Both the position numbers and the translations under genes were made by a program. A stretch of DNA of 64,000 bases from Rhizobium sp. R635 (GTDB taxonomy: Bacteria > Pseudomonadota > Alphaproteobacteria > Rhizobiales > Rhizobiaceae). Under the pieces are notes generated by a model, which did no database searches, was not told where the DNA came from, and saw nothing but the letters and a program-made list of their open reading frames with translations. The stretch is taken from NCBI RefSeq assembly GCF_002211285.1, contig NZ_LOKX01000010.1, forward strand, positions 1 to 64,000, in the 5' to 3' direction. Position 1 is the stretch's first letter. Each line of letters starts with the position of its first letter. Below are positions 1-9,599 of the stretch, piece after piece.

Positions 1-187
1 TGGGATTCTGGCCCATGCCGAGATAGTCGTTGGAGCACCAGACCGTGACGTCCTTTTCGCCATCGGCCGTATGGCGCGTCGCACGCGGGAAGTGGCCGCG
101 GTGACGCTCGAGATCGGCAAAAACGCGGTAACGGCCCTCGGCATGAAGCCCGTCCAGCTCGTTTTTGAAAAATGCTTCGAAATCCAT
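1..187 (-). CDS. hemA: 5-aminolevulinate synthase, N-terminal part
   Basis: This is the first 62 codons of a leftward gene that runs off the window. The product begins [20 protein letters not shown] and continues to a [12 protein letters not shown] segment, the typical N-terminus of the alphaproteobacterial PLP enzyme that condenses glycine and succinyl-CoA, the first step of haem synthesis by the C4 pathway. Two adjacent ATGs (190 and 187) follow a GGAG motif; the second is better spaced (6 nt) and was chosen. I see no FNR-type box (TTGAT-N4-ATCAA) upstream. Confidence 0.88.
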   Translation of the reverse strand, partial: MDFEAFFKNELDGLHAEGRYRVFADLERHRGHFPRATRHTADGEKDVTVWCSNDYLGMGQNP

Positions 188-512
188 CATATGCTCCAGT
201 ATCGCGCGGCCGTTCTTGCCGACCGGACGTCCGCGCGTCAATGCTTACCCTTTGCTTTAACATCAACTGCGGCAAAAGGCCCAGTTTTTTGAATGATTCC
301 AGATAAAAAATATGCGTGCGATCATCCATGAGTTCGATAGGACGCATGCCGATGGAAAGTCGCAAAACCGCGGCCCCGCGACGACGCCAGTCTTGCAAAA
401 AAATCGGGGCAAAGGTGGACAACCCTTTCTTCCGACATAGTTTTCGGGCTAGCGTGCCAAAAAAACAATAGGGACGGCCTATGCCCATTGGGCGACAACC
501 CAGGAGAAAGTA
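188..512. other. Intergenic region, hemA to lipoprotein gene
   Basis: About 325 bases between the divergent hemA and the lipoprotein gene. It should hold both promoters. I see no convincing ORF, dyad operator or RNA gene in it. The only clear signal is an AGGAGA ribosome-binding site just before the ATG at 513. Confidence 0.5.
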
Positions 513-770
513 ATGAAGAAAGCTGTCATACTCGCATTGATCGGCCTGTCGATCGCAAGCTGCACGCCGACCCAGCAGGGCGCCGGCATCGGCGCTGCAT
601 CTGGTGCCGTCATCGGCGGCGTCGCCACTGGCAATGTCCGTGGCGCGGCGGTCGGCGCCGCGATTGGCGGCGTCTCCGGCGCCCTCATCGGCAGCGTCGC
701 CGAACAGCCCGGCCAGTGCTACTATCGCGACCGCTACGGCCGCCGCTACATCGACACTTGCCCGCGCTGA
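513..770 (+). CDS. Glycine-zipper lipoprotein
   Basis: An 85-residue envelope protein. It has a short charged start (MKK), a hydrophobic signal and a lipobox ending IASC at Cys17, so it is probably lipidated and sorted by Lol or kept in the inner membrane. Residues 23-65 are a Gly/Ala-rich segment with repeated GxxxG spacing (GAGIGAASGAVIGG and a second similar stretch), as in the glycine-zipper 2TM family. The C-terminus carries Tyr/Arg-rich residues and two further Cys. A good AGGAGA site precedes the ATG. The gene stands alone and ends in a strong terminator. The precise function is unknown; related small lipoproteins affect envelope integrity. Confidence 0.8.
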   Translation: MKKAVILALIGLSIASCTPTQQGAGIGAASGAVIGGVATGNVRGAAVGAAIGGVSGALIGSVAEQPGQCYYRDRYGRRYIDTCPR

Positions 771-797
771 GCGTGCTCGCAAACCGGCAAAATCAGG

Positions 798-826
798 AAA
801 TCCCGGACACACATCCGGGATTTTTT
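798..826 (+). terminator. Rho-independent terminator of lipoprotein gene
   Basis: A perfect 10-bp stem (798-807 with 814-823), a six-base loop CACACA and a run of six T at 821-826. It lies 28 bases after the lipoprotein stop. Confidence 0.9.
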
Positions 827-940
827 GTGCTAAATTAGCGCGTTGGCAATTTAAAATGGTACACCCCGCGCGATTTTGTCGCTAAGCTGTTCACGGCTGG
901 GCAACGAAGCTTCATTGTAGGCGTAAACCAAAAGCGGCGG

Positions 941-2869
941 ATGCGGATCAGAGGGACAGGCCCGAAAACAGGTACTGCGTATCGGCGAACAGGCACCATG
1001 ATGGTGGTCGCAGCGGCGGCTGCATTCTCACCGGTCCTGATCGGCGATGCTTACGCCTTTAAGCTTTTCGGCATCACCATCTTCGGCAAAGAGGAAGACG
1101 AAGGCGAACAGGTCCCCGATCCTGTGCGCTATCACGTCGACCTCAAGGCCGAGACCGCCGACCCCGACCTCAAGGAAGCGCTGGAAAACAGTTCCCGTCT
1201 CATCAGCGACCAGAAGCAGCCGGTTTCCGGCGATCTCGGCGTCGTCGTCAAGGCGCGCGACGACCGCGAACGGCTGATCGCCACACTGTATGAAAAAGCC
1301 CGCTACGGCGGCGTGGTGACGATCACCATTGACGGCAAGAACATCGACGACCTGCCCCCCAATCCGACATTCGACCGCTCCGGCCCCATCCCGGTCACCG
1401 TCGATATCACTCCCGGCCCCGTCTTCAGGGTCAAGGAGGTGCAGTTCGGCGGCGACGCCGCCAGCCGCAATCCCGCCGACTACGATCTCGCCCCGGGCGC
1501 TGAGGCCGGCTCGCTCGCCATCATCAAGGCCGGCGACAGGATCGTCGAACAGTTGAAGAGCGAAGGCAGGCCCTTCGCCAAATTGACGGAGCGCAAGGTC
1601 GTCGCCGATCACAGGAACGATACGGTCGATATCGTCCTTGCCGCAGAAGGCGGTCCCGTCGCCCCGATCGGCGATGTCGGCGTCACCGGTGAAAAAACCG
1701 TCAAGCCTGCGTTCATCCAGCGCTATTCCCGGCTGAACAAGGGCGAGGCCTACTCCCCCGAAGCGCTGAAGAAGGCCGGCGATCGCCTTCGCGCCCTCGG
1801 CGTCTTTTCGAGCGTCACCATCCATGAAGGTGACGCGCTGGCGCCGGATGGCACCTTGCCGATGACGATCGAAGTGTCGGAAGGCAAGAGGCGTTATTTC
1901 GGCGTCGGCGCACAATATTCCACCATCGACGGCTTCGGCGTTCAGGGCTATTGGGGCCACCGCAATCTGTTCGGCGAAGCCGAGACGCTGAGGATCGAGG
2001 GATCGGTTTCGCGGCTCGGCGAAACGACGGATGTCGGCAATCTCGACTATTCCGCCGGCATCCTCTTCACCAAGCCCGGCGCCTTCTTCCCCGCCGCCAC
2101 GCTGAAGGCCGGCATCATCGCCAAGACCGAAAACCCGGATGCCTATAATGCGACGCTCGTCACCGCCTCGCTCGGCCTTTCCTACGAACTGACCGACCAG
2201 GACACGATCTCGGCGAGCGGCGAGGTCAGCTGGGAGCGCGACGACGACGCCTTCGGTACGAACGACTATCTGACGGTCGCCCTGCCGATCCAGTATGACC
2301 GCGATGCGCGCAACGACAAGTTCAACCCGACGGAAGGCTATCGCGCCACACTTTCGGCAAAGCCCGGCTACGAGATCTTCAACGCCACCCCTTACGCGGC
2401 GTTCGAAGGCTCGGTCTCCGGCTACCTGCCGTTCGGCGCCGAAGACCGTCTTGTGCTAGCCGGCAAGGTCGCCGCGGGTGTGTTGATCGGCGGCGGCGGG
2501 ATCGAAGACATTCCCGCTACACAGCGCTTTTTCGCCGGCGGCGGCGGCTCCGTGCGCGGATACGGCTACCAGGAAATCTCGCCCTATAACGACGATGGCG
2601 AGGCCACCGGCGGCCGCTCTTATGTGACCGGTTCGCTGGAAGCCCGCATCCAGATTACCGAGACGATCGGCATCGTGCCCTTCGTCGATGTCGGTACGGT
2701 ATCGGACAGCACCTTCCCGGGTTTTTCCGATATCCGCGCCGGCGCCGGCGCAGGAATACGATATGCCACGCCTTTCGGCCCGCTGCGGCTTGATTTTGCC
2801 GTGCCGCTGAACAAGTACGAAGATGGCACAGATTATGGAATTTATGCCGGCATCGGCCAATCCTTCTAG
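941..2869 (+). CDS. tamA: TamA-like outer-membrane assembly protein (Omp85 family)
   Basis: A 642-residue protein. Residues 1-39 form a signal peptide with a basic n-region, a hydrophobic core and a cut near DAYA-F. POTRA-like segments follow (roughly 130-330), then a C-terminal 16-strand-type barrel of the bacterial surface antigen family, with the conserved VRGY motif in GGGGSVRGYGYQE near residue 535 and a terminal aromatic (GIGQSF). TamA works in the outer membrane with TamB to insert or transport envelope material, and tamB follows directly, 62 bases or less downstream. The ATG at 941 is preferred over the internal ATG at 998 because the shorter form would lack the basic signal-peptide start. 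Its ribosome-binding site is weak. Confidence 0.9.
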   Translation: MRIRGTGPKTGTAYRRTGTMMVVAAAAAFSPVLIGDAYAFKLFGITIFGKEEDEGEQVPDPVRYHVDLKAETADPDLKEALENSSRLISDQKQPVSGDLGVVVKARDDRERLIATLYEKARYGGVVTITIDGKNIDDLPPNPTFDRSGPIPVTVDITPGPVFRVKEVQFGGDAASRNPADYDLAPGAEAGSLAIIKAGDRIVEQLKSEGRPFAKLTERKVVADHRNDTVDIVLAAEGGPVAPIGDVGVTGEKTVKPAFIQRYSRLNKGEAYSPEALKKAGDRLRALGVFSSVTIHEGDALAPDGTLPMTIEVSEGKRRYFGVGAQYSTIDGFGVQGYWGHRNLFGEAETLRIEGSVSRLGETTDVGNLDYSAGILFTKPGAFFPAATLKAGIIAKTENPDAYNATLVTASLGLSYELTDQDTISASGEVSWERDDDAFGTNDYLTVALPIQYDRDARNDKFNPTEGYRATLSAKPGYEIFNATPYAAFEGSVSGYLPFGAEDRLVLAGKVAAGVLIGGGGIEDIPATQRFFAGGGGSVRGYGYQEISPYNDDGEATGGRSYVTGSLEARIQITETIGIVPFVDVGTVSDSTFPGFSDIRAGAGAGIRYATPFGPLRLDFAVPLNKYEDGTDYGIYAGIGQSF

Positions 2870-2931
2870 GATTGCCGATTCCGGTTCGTTCCGATCCATG
2901 GCCGCATGAAAACGGGGTAGTGTCCGCGCTG

Positions 2932-5900
2932 ATGCAAACGCTGGCAAAAATCGTCAACTGGATCATACGGCTCACCGGCTATGCCGTGGGCGTCACCTTG
3001 ATTCTCGCTGTCGCAGCACTTGCGATCTTCGGCTTCACGAGTTTCGGCGCCCGCATCGTCACCGAAAGGATCGCCTCCACCCTTTCCAACCGCGACATGA
3101 CGATCGAGGTTCGCGAACCGGAAGGCCTTTTGACCGGTGGGCTTCGCGCCGCCGAGATCTCCCTCTCCGATACCAAAGGCGTCTTCGCCGAAATTCACGG
3201 CATCGCCATCGACTGGAATCCGCTGGCGCTGCTGACCGGAACCTTCCACGCCAAACGCTTCGAGATCGATGCGATCAGCGTGCTGCGCAAGCCGGTGCGC
3301 ACCCTGCCCTCGCGGCCCGCCGCTGAAAATTCCGGCGGCTTCGGCCTTCCGATCAAGATCGATATAGACCATGTCGCCCTGCCCGATATCAAACTGGCCG
3401 AACCCTTGGCCGGGCGCGCCTTCGCGCTTGCCGCGGAAGGAAGCCTGTCGGCGAATGCCGACGGCGGCGAGGCCGTCGTCAACGTCAGCCGCCACGCCGT
3501 CCCGGATGCCAAGCTTGCCGCCGACATCGCCTATGCGCCGGCCGAAAACCGGCTGCAACTGAAAGCTGCGCTTTCCGAGCCGAAGGGCGGGCTGGTGGCG
3601 GGCCTTCTCGGCCTGCCGGGCGAGCCTGCGGTCAAAATCGATCTCAACGGTCAGGGGCCCATATCCGACTGGACGGGTAAACTGCAGGCCGCGCTCGACG
3701 GACAGCAGCGCGCCGCGATCGAGGGCCGGCATGCCATCAGCGCAGACGGGCTCCACCACCTCGATCTCAAGGGCGGCGGCGACCTCAGCTCGCTCCTTCC
3801 GTCGGCGTTCCGGCCGCTTTTTGCCGGCCAGACCAATATCGATCTCGCCGCCACCTTCGACAACCGCGGCAAGATCGATATCCAGACCGGCAACCTTGCC
3901 ACCGGCAGCGTCGTGATCGCCGCATCGGGCACGCTCGATCCGGCCGGCAACAACAGCCTCAACGCCAATCTGCTCGGAACATCCGGCCCGGTCGATTTTC
4001 GCTGGCCGCTCGCCGAGGGCGACGCGCGCTTCCTGATATCGGGCCTCAATCTGGCCCTGACAGGCGATGCGCAGGCGGCCCGGCTGAACGTCAGCGGCTC
4101 GCTCGATTCCGCCACCCTCCCGCAGGCCAATATCGGCAATGTCAAGCTGACGGCAAAGAGCGACGCCTTCAATCTGGCGGCTCGTTCCGGCAGCGTTCAG
4201 CTGCGCCTCGTTGCGGGCGACGCGACCTTTACCGATCCCAACCTCAATCGCGCGGTCCAGGCCCCTGTCACGATCGCCGCGCCCCTGCAGGTCTCGCCCG
4301 ACACCATCGGCTTCAACGGCACAACCGTCGAAAGCGCCAATATCAACGGCAGTCTCAACGGCTCCTATCGGCTGGCGGACCAAGCGCTGACGGGCAACGT
4401 CAAGCTCACCATCGAACCGGCTGCGCTGCCGGCTGCGGTGACCGGCAAATTCGACGGGCCGATCTCGCTCGAAAGCCAGGTGGCCGGCACCATCCCGTCG
4501 AAATTCGCCTTCAGCAACATCGTCCTGACATCGGGTACGCTCGAAGCCGCCGGCAATGTCGCGCTCGACGGCACCGCGTTGAACGCCGATCTCTCCGGCC
4601 GGCTGCCGGATGTCGGCAAGCTCATGGCGGGCGCGAGCGGCGCGGCAGGTTATGCATTGAGAATAGGCGGCGAGCTGCCGGCCATCTCAGTGACCGCCAA
4701 TCTCAAGGCCCCCAGCCTTGCGATGGCCGACCGCGAGCTCGCCAACCTCAATGTCGACCTGTCGGGTGTCGTTGATCCCAAGGCGCCGCAGGGCAAGATC
4801 GCCGCCACCGGCACGATCGACGGCCAGCCGATCGGCATCAACGGCGACGTCCTCTCGAAGGACGGCAAGATCAGTATTCCGGCACTGACCGCCGATATCG
4901 GCGGCAACCGGCTGACGGGCAATCTGGAACTGTCGCCCTCTCTGGAGCCGGCAGGCGCGTTGACGTTCGATTTCCCCAATATCGGCTTGCTCGCCGCTCT
5001 CGGCGGGCAGAAGGCCGAAGGCGATCTCAAGGGTTCGCTCGGCATCAGCAGCGACAGCGGCAGGATCGGGCTTAAACTGCTTGCATCAGGCAGCTCGGTC
5101 CGCCGCGATACGCTTGCGATCGTCAAGCCGGATATCGATGTCACGATCAGCGATCTCGCCGCCCTTGCTGCAAACGGCACGGTCAAGGCCGAAGAGTTGA
5201 GCGCCGGAACCAACAGGCTTGCCGGCCTTTCGCTCGCCTTTACCAAACAGCAGGACCGCACCGACTTCGACCTCGATGCCGCCTATGACGGCAATCCCGT
5301 AATGGCGGACGGCAATGTCGAGACTTCTGGCGGCAATATTGGCCTCAACCTCGATCGGTTCTCGGCAAGCCCCCGCAACATTCCGATCGAGCTTGCCGCC
5401 CCGACGCGGGTCACAGTCACCGGCGGCGCCGCCAATCTGGACGGACTGACATTGAAGACCGGGGCCGGTTCGGTGTCGGTCACCGGCTCTGCCGGCGAGA
5501 CGCTGAAAATCGATGCCGATATCCACGAGCTGCCTGCAGCCCTCGCCAATGGTTTCGTACCGAACCTTTCGGCCGGCGGCACGATTTCCGGAAAGATTGC
5601 CATAACCGGAACGCCGGCGGCGCCCGTGGCCGACTTCAAGCTCGACTGGAAGGATGCGACGACAGGTCAGATCAAGGGCGCGGGCCTTGGGCCGCTCGGC
5701 ATCACCGCCGGCGGCAAATTCGCCGACAAGAGGCTCGATTTCGACACGGCGGTCCGCGGTGAAGAGGGCCTTTCGCTCAAGGCTGCCGGCAATGTCGGGC
5801 TCGCCGACCCTGCAGCCCCGGTTCTCGCTGTCAACGCCGATATCCTCAACCTGCCGGCCCGCCTCGCCAACGGCTTCGTTCCCGATCTCGCCGCCGAAGG

Positions 5901-8900
5901 CGTGATAACGGGAAAAGTGACCGCCTCCGGCTCAGTAAACGCTCCAGCCGCCGATTTCGATCTCGATTGGAAAAGCGCTGCGACAAGCCACACACGGCGC
6001 GCCGGCCTCGCCGATCTCGCTTTGAAGGCATCGGGACGATTCGCCGACAGCAAGCTCGATTTCAACGCGGCGATAACGGGCGCCGAGAAACTCTCATTGA
6101 AAGCAGCCGGCAATGTCGCCGTCACAGGCACGACGATCGGCAACGTCAAGGTCGATGCGACGCTGGCGAATGTTCCGGCAAGCATCGCAAACAGCTTCGT
6201 TCCCGATCTTGCCGCCGAAGGCGCGATCTCAGGAAAGCTCTCGGCCGCAGGCTCGCTTTCCGGCCCGACCGCGAATTTCGACCTCGATTGGAAAAACGCT
6301 GCGGTCAGCCACACCAAGCGCGCCGGCCTTGCCGGCCTCGGCGTGACCGCGTCCGGAAAATTCGCCGACAATAAGCTTGATTTCAACGCGGCGGCAAATG
6401 GCGACAAGGGCCTGTCGCTCAAGGCTGTCGGCAATGTCGCCCTTGCCGGCACGGCTGTCGACAGCATGAAAGTCGATGCCGAGATCGCCAATATTCCCGC
6501 CGGCCTCGCAAACGCCTTCGTTCCGGATCTCGCCGCCGGCGGCACGATTTCGGGCACCTTATCGGCCTCCGGCACCCCTGCCGCACCGACCGCCGACTTC
6601 AAGCTCGGCTGGGCCGATGCCGCGACCAGCCACACGAGAAGCGCTCATCTCTCGGATCTCACGCTGGCCACATCGGGACGCTTCGCCGATAACCGGCTCG
6701 ATTTCAGTGCCGATCTCGGCGGCGGGGGCGGTCTCTCCCTGAAGGCCACCGGCAATGTCGCCGTGGAGGGCGCCTCGGTTCGCAACCTCGACGTCAAGGC
6801 CGATCTTGCCAATCTGCCCGCGGCCCTTGCCAACGGTTTCGTGCCGGGCCTTGCCGCAGAAGGCACGGTATCCGGAACGGCATCCGCCTCAGGAACGCTT
6901 CCGAAACCTGCCGTCGATTTCAAGCTCGACTGGAAGAACGCCGCAACCGCACAGACCAGGAGCAGCGGCCTTTCGGACCTCACTGCCGCGGCATCCGGGA
7001 AATTCGTCAATGACAGGGTCGATTTCGATGCCAATCTGGCCGGCAAGGACGGCGTGCTGGCGAAAGCGAAGGGCGGTGTGACGATCGCGGGAGCGGCCAT
7101 TCGTGATCTTTCGATCAATGCCGATATCCCCGCCCTGCCGGCAAATCTCGCAAATGCCTTCGTCCCCGGTCTCGGCGCCGAAGGCACGCTTTCGGCAAGC
7201 GCGATCACCTCCGGCACGCCGGCCGATCCGATCGTCGATTTCAAGCTCGACTGGAAGGATGCCGCGACCAGTCATACCAAGGCTGCCGGCCTTTCCCGCC
7301 TTACACTGGTGGCATCGGGAAAATACGCCGGCGACAGGCTGGATTTCGATGCGAACCTTACCGGCGGCGGCGGCATTGCTGTGAAAGCCGCCGGCAATCT
7401 TGCGATCGCAGGCACGACGATCCGCTCGGTCGACGTCACCGCCGATGCCGACAATGTCCCGGCCGGCATCGCCAACGGCTTCGTTCCGGGTCTTGGCGCC
7501 GAAGGTGCCGTCTCGGCAACCGCAAAGGCGACCGGCGCGCTATCGGCGCCCTCCGTCGACTTCAAGGTCGACTGGAAGAACGCCGCCACCAGCCAGACGA
7601 AAGGCGCCGGCCTCTCGCCCTTCACCATCGGCGCGTCAGGCAAGCTTGCCGGAAACAAGCTGACGGTCGACACCAGCCTTGCCGGTGACGCCGGCATGTC
7701 GCTGAAAGGCGGCGGCAGCGTGGTGATGTCAGGCAATCGCGCCATCGACATGCGCTTCAATGGCAATCTTCCCTTCGCCGTCCTTGGCGCGCCGCTTGCC
7801 GAGCAGGGCTTCGTCGCCGATGGCGTCGCCACGGTCGACCTCCGGATCGGCGGAACGGCGGCCGCACCCGTCATTAACGGCACCGTTGCGACCAATGGCG
7901 CCAAGCTCGTCGACGTCCGGCGCAACCTTGCCGTCAACAATTTCGCGGCGACCGTGACCTTCAACGGCAGCCAGGCCGTGATCTCCCGCCTCAGCGGCAA
8001 TCTTGGCGGCGGCGGCACGATTTCGGCGAGCGGCACGATCGGCATTCAGCCGGCCGGCGGCTTCCCCGCCGATATTTCGATCAAGCTCGACAAGGCTGTT
8101 TATGTCGACGGAACCCTCGTCGTCTCGACCGTCAGCGGCACGCTCGGCCTGCGCGGGCCGATCACGAGCGCCACGCTGAGCGGCAAGCTTCAGCTGGAAA
8201 AGACGTCGATCACGGTCCCGGAAAAACTGCCGACCTCGCTCCGGGAAATCGACATCCGGCATAAGAATGCGCCGCGGGCCGTGCTTGCGCAATTGCGCGA
8301 TGAAAGTGAACGGAAACCGGGGGAGAAATCCTCGGTGATCACCCTCGATCTTCAGATCGACGCACCTTCGCATATCTTCGCGCGCGGCCGCGGCATCGAT
8401 GCCGAACTCGGCGGCAGCGTCACGATCCGCGGCACGGCGGCTGCACCCATCGTCACCGGCGGTTTCACCATGCGCCGCGGCCGGTTGACCATCCTCAACC
8501 GCCGCCTGGATTTCTCCGACAAGAGCAGGATCACCTTTGCCGGCGACCTGACGCCGGCGCTCGACATGGAGGCGACCTCCACCTCCGGCACGACGACGCT
8601 CACCGTCGATGTCGCCGGCCTCGCCACCGATCCCGCAATCACCTTCTCCTCCTCACCCCAGCTGCCGCAGGACGAGGTTCTGGCGCAGTTGATCTTCGGC
8701 CAGTCGATGTCGAAGCTCTCGCCGGTGCAGATCGCCCAGCTCGCCGACGCCGTCAGCCAGCTGGCCGGCAACCGCTCCACCTCGCTTTTCGAAGGCCTGC
8801 GCAACCAGCTCGGCGTCGACGATTTCGACGTCAGCACCGATTCCAAGGGCCAGACAAGCGTCAGCGTCGGCCGCTATCTCAACGACCGCACCTATTTCGA

Positions 8901-9033
8901 ACTGCAGCAGGGCGGATCGGCCGGCGCCAAAGCGATCATCAACCTCGATGTCGGCCGCGGCGTCAAGCTGCGGGGAGGCGCCGGTGGCAACGGCGAAGGC
9001 GAAGCGGGAATCGTCTATGAACGTGAGTATTAA
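2932..9033 (+). CDS. tamB: TamB-like inner-membrane-anchored translocation/assembly protein
   Basis: A protein of about 2033 residues, larger than E. coli TamB (about 1260). It has one N-terminal membrane helix (about residues 10-35), then a very long repetitive beta-rich region of the AsmA/TamB bridge type. The C-terminus is the conserved TamB (DUF490) domain, with features such as LPQDEVLAQLIFGQ and a DVGRGVKLRGG ending. The protein is expected to span the periplasm and contact TamA. The centre contains seven tandem 107-residue repeats, listed separately. Start choice is uncertain: GTG at 2920 has a GGGG just upstream, ATG at 2932 has no clear site but begins directly before the membrane helix. 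Confidence 0.88.
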   Translation: MQTLAKIVNWIIRLTGYAVGVTLILAVAALAIFGFTSFGARIVTERIASTLSNRDMTIEVREPEGLLTGGLRAAEISLSDTKGVFAEIHGIAIDWNPLALLTGTFHAKRFEIDAISVLRKPVRTLPSRPAAENSGGFGLPIKIDIDHVALPDIKLAEPLAGRAFALAAEGSLSANADGGEAVVNVSRHAVPDAKLAADIAYAPAENRLQLKAALSEPKGGLVAGLLGLPGEPAVKIDLNGQGPISDWTGKLQAALDGQQRAAIEGRHAISADGLHHLDLKGGGDLSSLLPSAFRPLFAGQTNIDLAATFDNRGKIDIQTGNLATGSVVIAASGTLDPAGNNSLNANLLGTSGPVDFRWPLAEGDARFLISGLNLALTGDAQAARLNVSGSLDSATLPQANIGNVKLTAKSDAFNLAARSGSVQLRLVAGDATFTDPNLNRAVQAPVTIAAPLQVSPDTIGFNGTTVESANINGSLNGSYRLADQALTGNVKLTIEPAALPAAVTGKFDGPISLESQVAGTIPSKFAFSNIVLTSGTLEAAGNVALDGTALNADLSGRLPDVGKLMAGASGAAGYALRIGGELPAISVTANLKAPSLAMADRELANLNVDLSGVVDPKAPQGKIAATGTIDGQPIGINGDVLSKDGKISIPALTADIGGNRLTGNLELSPSLEPAGALTFDFPNIGLLAALGGQKAEGDLKGSLGISSDSGRIGLKLLASGSSVRRDTLAIVKPDIDVTISDLAALAANGTVKAEELSAGTNRLAGLSLAFTKQQDRTDFDLDAAYDGNPVMADGNVETSGGNIGLNLDRFSASPRNIPIELAAPTRVTVTGGAANLDGLTLKTGAGSVSVTGSAGETLKIDADIHELPAALANGFVPNLSAGGTISGKIAITGTPAAPVADFKLDWKDATTGQIKGAGLGPLGITAGGKFADKRLDFDTAVRGEEGLSLKAAGNVGLADPAAPVLAVNADILNLPARLANGFVPDLAAEGVITGKVTASGSVNAPAADFDLDWKSAATSHTRRAGLADLALKASGRFADSKLDFNAAITGAEKLSLKAAGNVAVTGTTIGNVKVDATLANVPASIANSFVPDLAAEGAISGKLSAAGSLSGPTANFDLDWKNAAVSHTKRAGLAGLGVTASGKFADNKLDFNAAANGDKGLSLKAVGNVALAGTAVDSMKVDAEIANIPAGLANAFVPDLAAGGTISGTLSASGTPAAPTADFKLGWADAATSHTRSAHLSDLTLATSGRFADNRLDFSADLGGGGGLSLKATGNVAVEGASVRNLDVKADLANLPAALANGFVPGLAAEGTVSGTASASGTLPKPAVDFKLDWKNAATAQTRSSGLSDLTAAASGKFVNDRVDFDANLAGKDGVLAKAKGGVTIAGAAIRDLSINADIPALPANLANAFVPGLGAEGTLSASAITSGTPADPIVDFKLDWKDAATSHTKAAGLSRLTLVASGKYAGDRLDFDANLTGGGGIAVKAAGNLAIAGTTIRSVDVTADADNVPAGIANGFVPGLGAEGAVSATAKATGALSAPSVDFKVDWKNAATSQTKGAGLSPFTIGASGKLAGNKLTVDTSLAGDAGMSLKGGGSVVMSGNRAIDMRFNGNLPFAVLGAPLAEQGFVADGVATVDLRIGGTAAAPVINGTVATNGAKLVDVRRNLAVNNFAATVTFNGSQAVISRLSGNLGGGGTISASGTIGIQPAGGFPADISIKLDKAVYVDGTLVVSTVSGTLGLRGPITSATLSGKLQLEKTSITVPEKLPTSLREIDIRHKNAPRAVLAQLRDESERKPGEKSSVITLDLQIDAPSHIFARGRGIDAELGGSVTIRGTAAAPIVTGGFTMRRGRLTILNRRLDFSDKSRITFAGDLTPALDMEATSTSGTTTLTVDVAGLATDPAITFSSSPQLPQDEVLAQLIFGQSMSKLSPVQIAQLADAVSQLAGNRSTSLFEGLRNQLGVDDFDVSTDSKGQTSVSVGRYLNDRTYFELQQGGSAGAKAIINLDVGRGVKLRGGAGGNGEGEAGIVYEREY
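5530..7767 (+). repeat. Seven tandem 321-bp repeats inside tamB
   Basis: Seven copies of a 107-codon unit start at 5530, 5851, 6172, 6493, 6814, 7135 and 7456, an exact 321-base spacing each time. Each unit reads roughly LPAxLANxFVPxLAAEG, then an SG..PxADFxLDWKxAATSHT block, then SGxFADxxLDF. The last copy is three codons shorter. The copies differ at many positions, so they are old but have kept length and frame. Each unit probably adds one structural module to the periplasm-spanning TamB bridge. Confidence 0.93.
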
Positions 9034-9043
9034 GCCGGCTTAA
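9030..9043. repeat. Palindrome spanning two convergent stop codons
   Basis: TTAAGCCGGCTTAA is a perfect 14-bp palindrome. It contains the TAA of tamB (9031-9033) and, on the other strand, the TAA of the Lrp-type gene (9040-9042). The two genes are only six bases apart. It may form a weak hairpin but lacks T-runs, so it is not a clear terminator. Confidence 0.8.
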
Positions 9044-9477
9044 AAGCCTGTCTTGCTCGTCTTGAGAAGAATATTGGTCTCCGTCGAGTTGATGCCGTTG
9101 ATCAGGCGGATACGGCGTAGCGTCTCGTCGAAAGAGGCAAGATCGCGATCCTCCAGCTCGGCGACGAAATCCCATTTGCCGTTGGTGCTGTGGAGCGCGC
9201 GCACCTGCGGCAGGCCGCGCAGCTGATCGGCCACCCTGTCGGCGAGCTTGCCGAGCACCTCGATCATGACGATGGCGCGCACGCCGGCGGACCGCGTCTC
9301 ATGACTGGTGCGAATCGTGAAGCCGACGATGGTGCCGCTGGCGACCAGCCGGTCGATTCGGGCGGCCACCGTCGCCCGGGATGCCCCTGTCATCGCTGCA
9401 AGCGAGGAAACGGAAATCCGGGCATTGTGGCGAAGGGCGCTCAGAAGTTCGGTATCGAGATCGTCCACGCTGATCAC
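9040..9477 (-). CDS. Lrp/AsnC-family transcriptional regulator
   Basis: A 145-residue regulator. An N-terminal helix-turn-helix (about residues 6-55: DDLDTELLSALRHNARIS, then a recognition helix near SRATVAARIDRL) is followed by the ligand-binding RAM domain (about 65-140). It is divergent from the arginase gene, with 122 bases between them, so it probably controls the arginase/ornithine aminotransferase operon in response to arginine or ornithine, as Lrp-type regulators of rhizobial and agrobacterial arginine catabolism do. The start is a GTG at 9477; a second GTG at 9468 is also possible and neither has a strong ribosome-binding site. Confidence 0.85.
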   Translation of the reverse strand: MISVDDLDTELLSALRHNARISVSSLAAMTGASRATVAARIDRLVASGTIVGFTIRTSHETRSAGVRAIVMIEVLGKLADRVADQLRGLPQVRALHSTNGKWDFVAELEDRDLASFDETLRRIRLINGINSTETNILLKTSKTGF

Positions 9478-9599
9478 TTTGTCAAAATAGCTTTATCAAT
9501 CTGCGCAATCATAATCCATTTCTGGCACTTTTCCATCTTTTTGCTAGCAGCCCTTTATCCCACTATCGGCCAAAACCGGCCTCAACACGGAGCCCTCGC

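Noticed and set aside
5530..7767. Tandem repeats considered as a CRISPR array or satellite DNA
   Set aside because: The period is 321 bases, in frame inside tamB, with no short repeat and unique spacer pattern.
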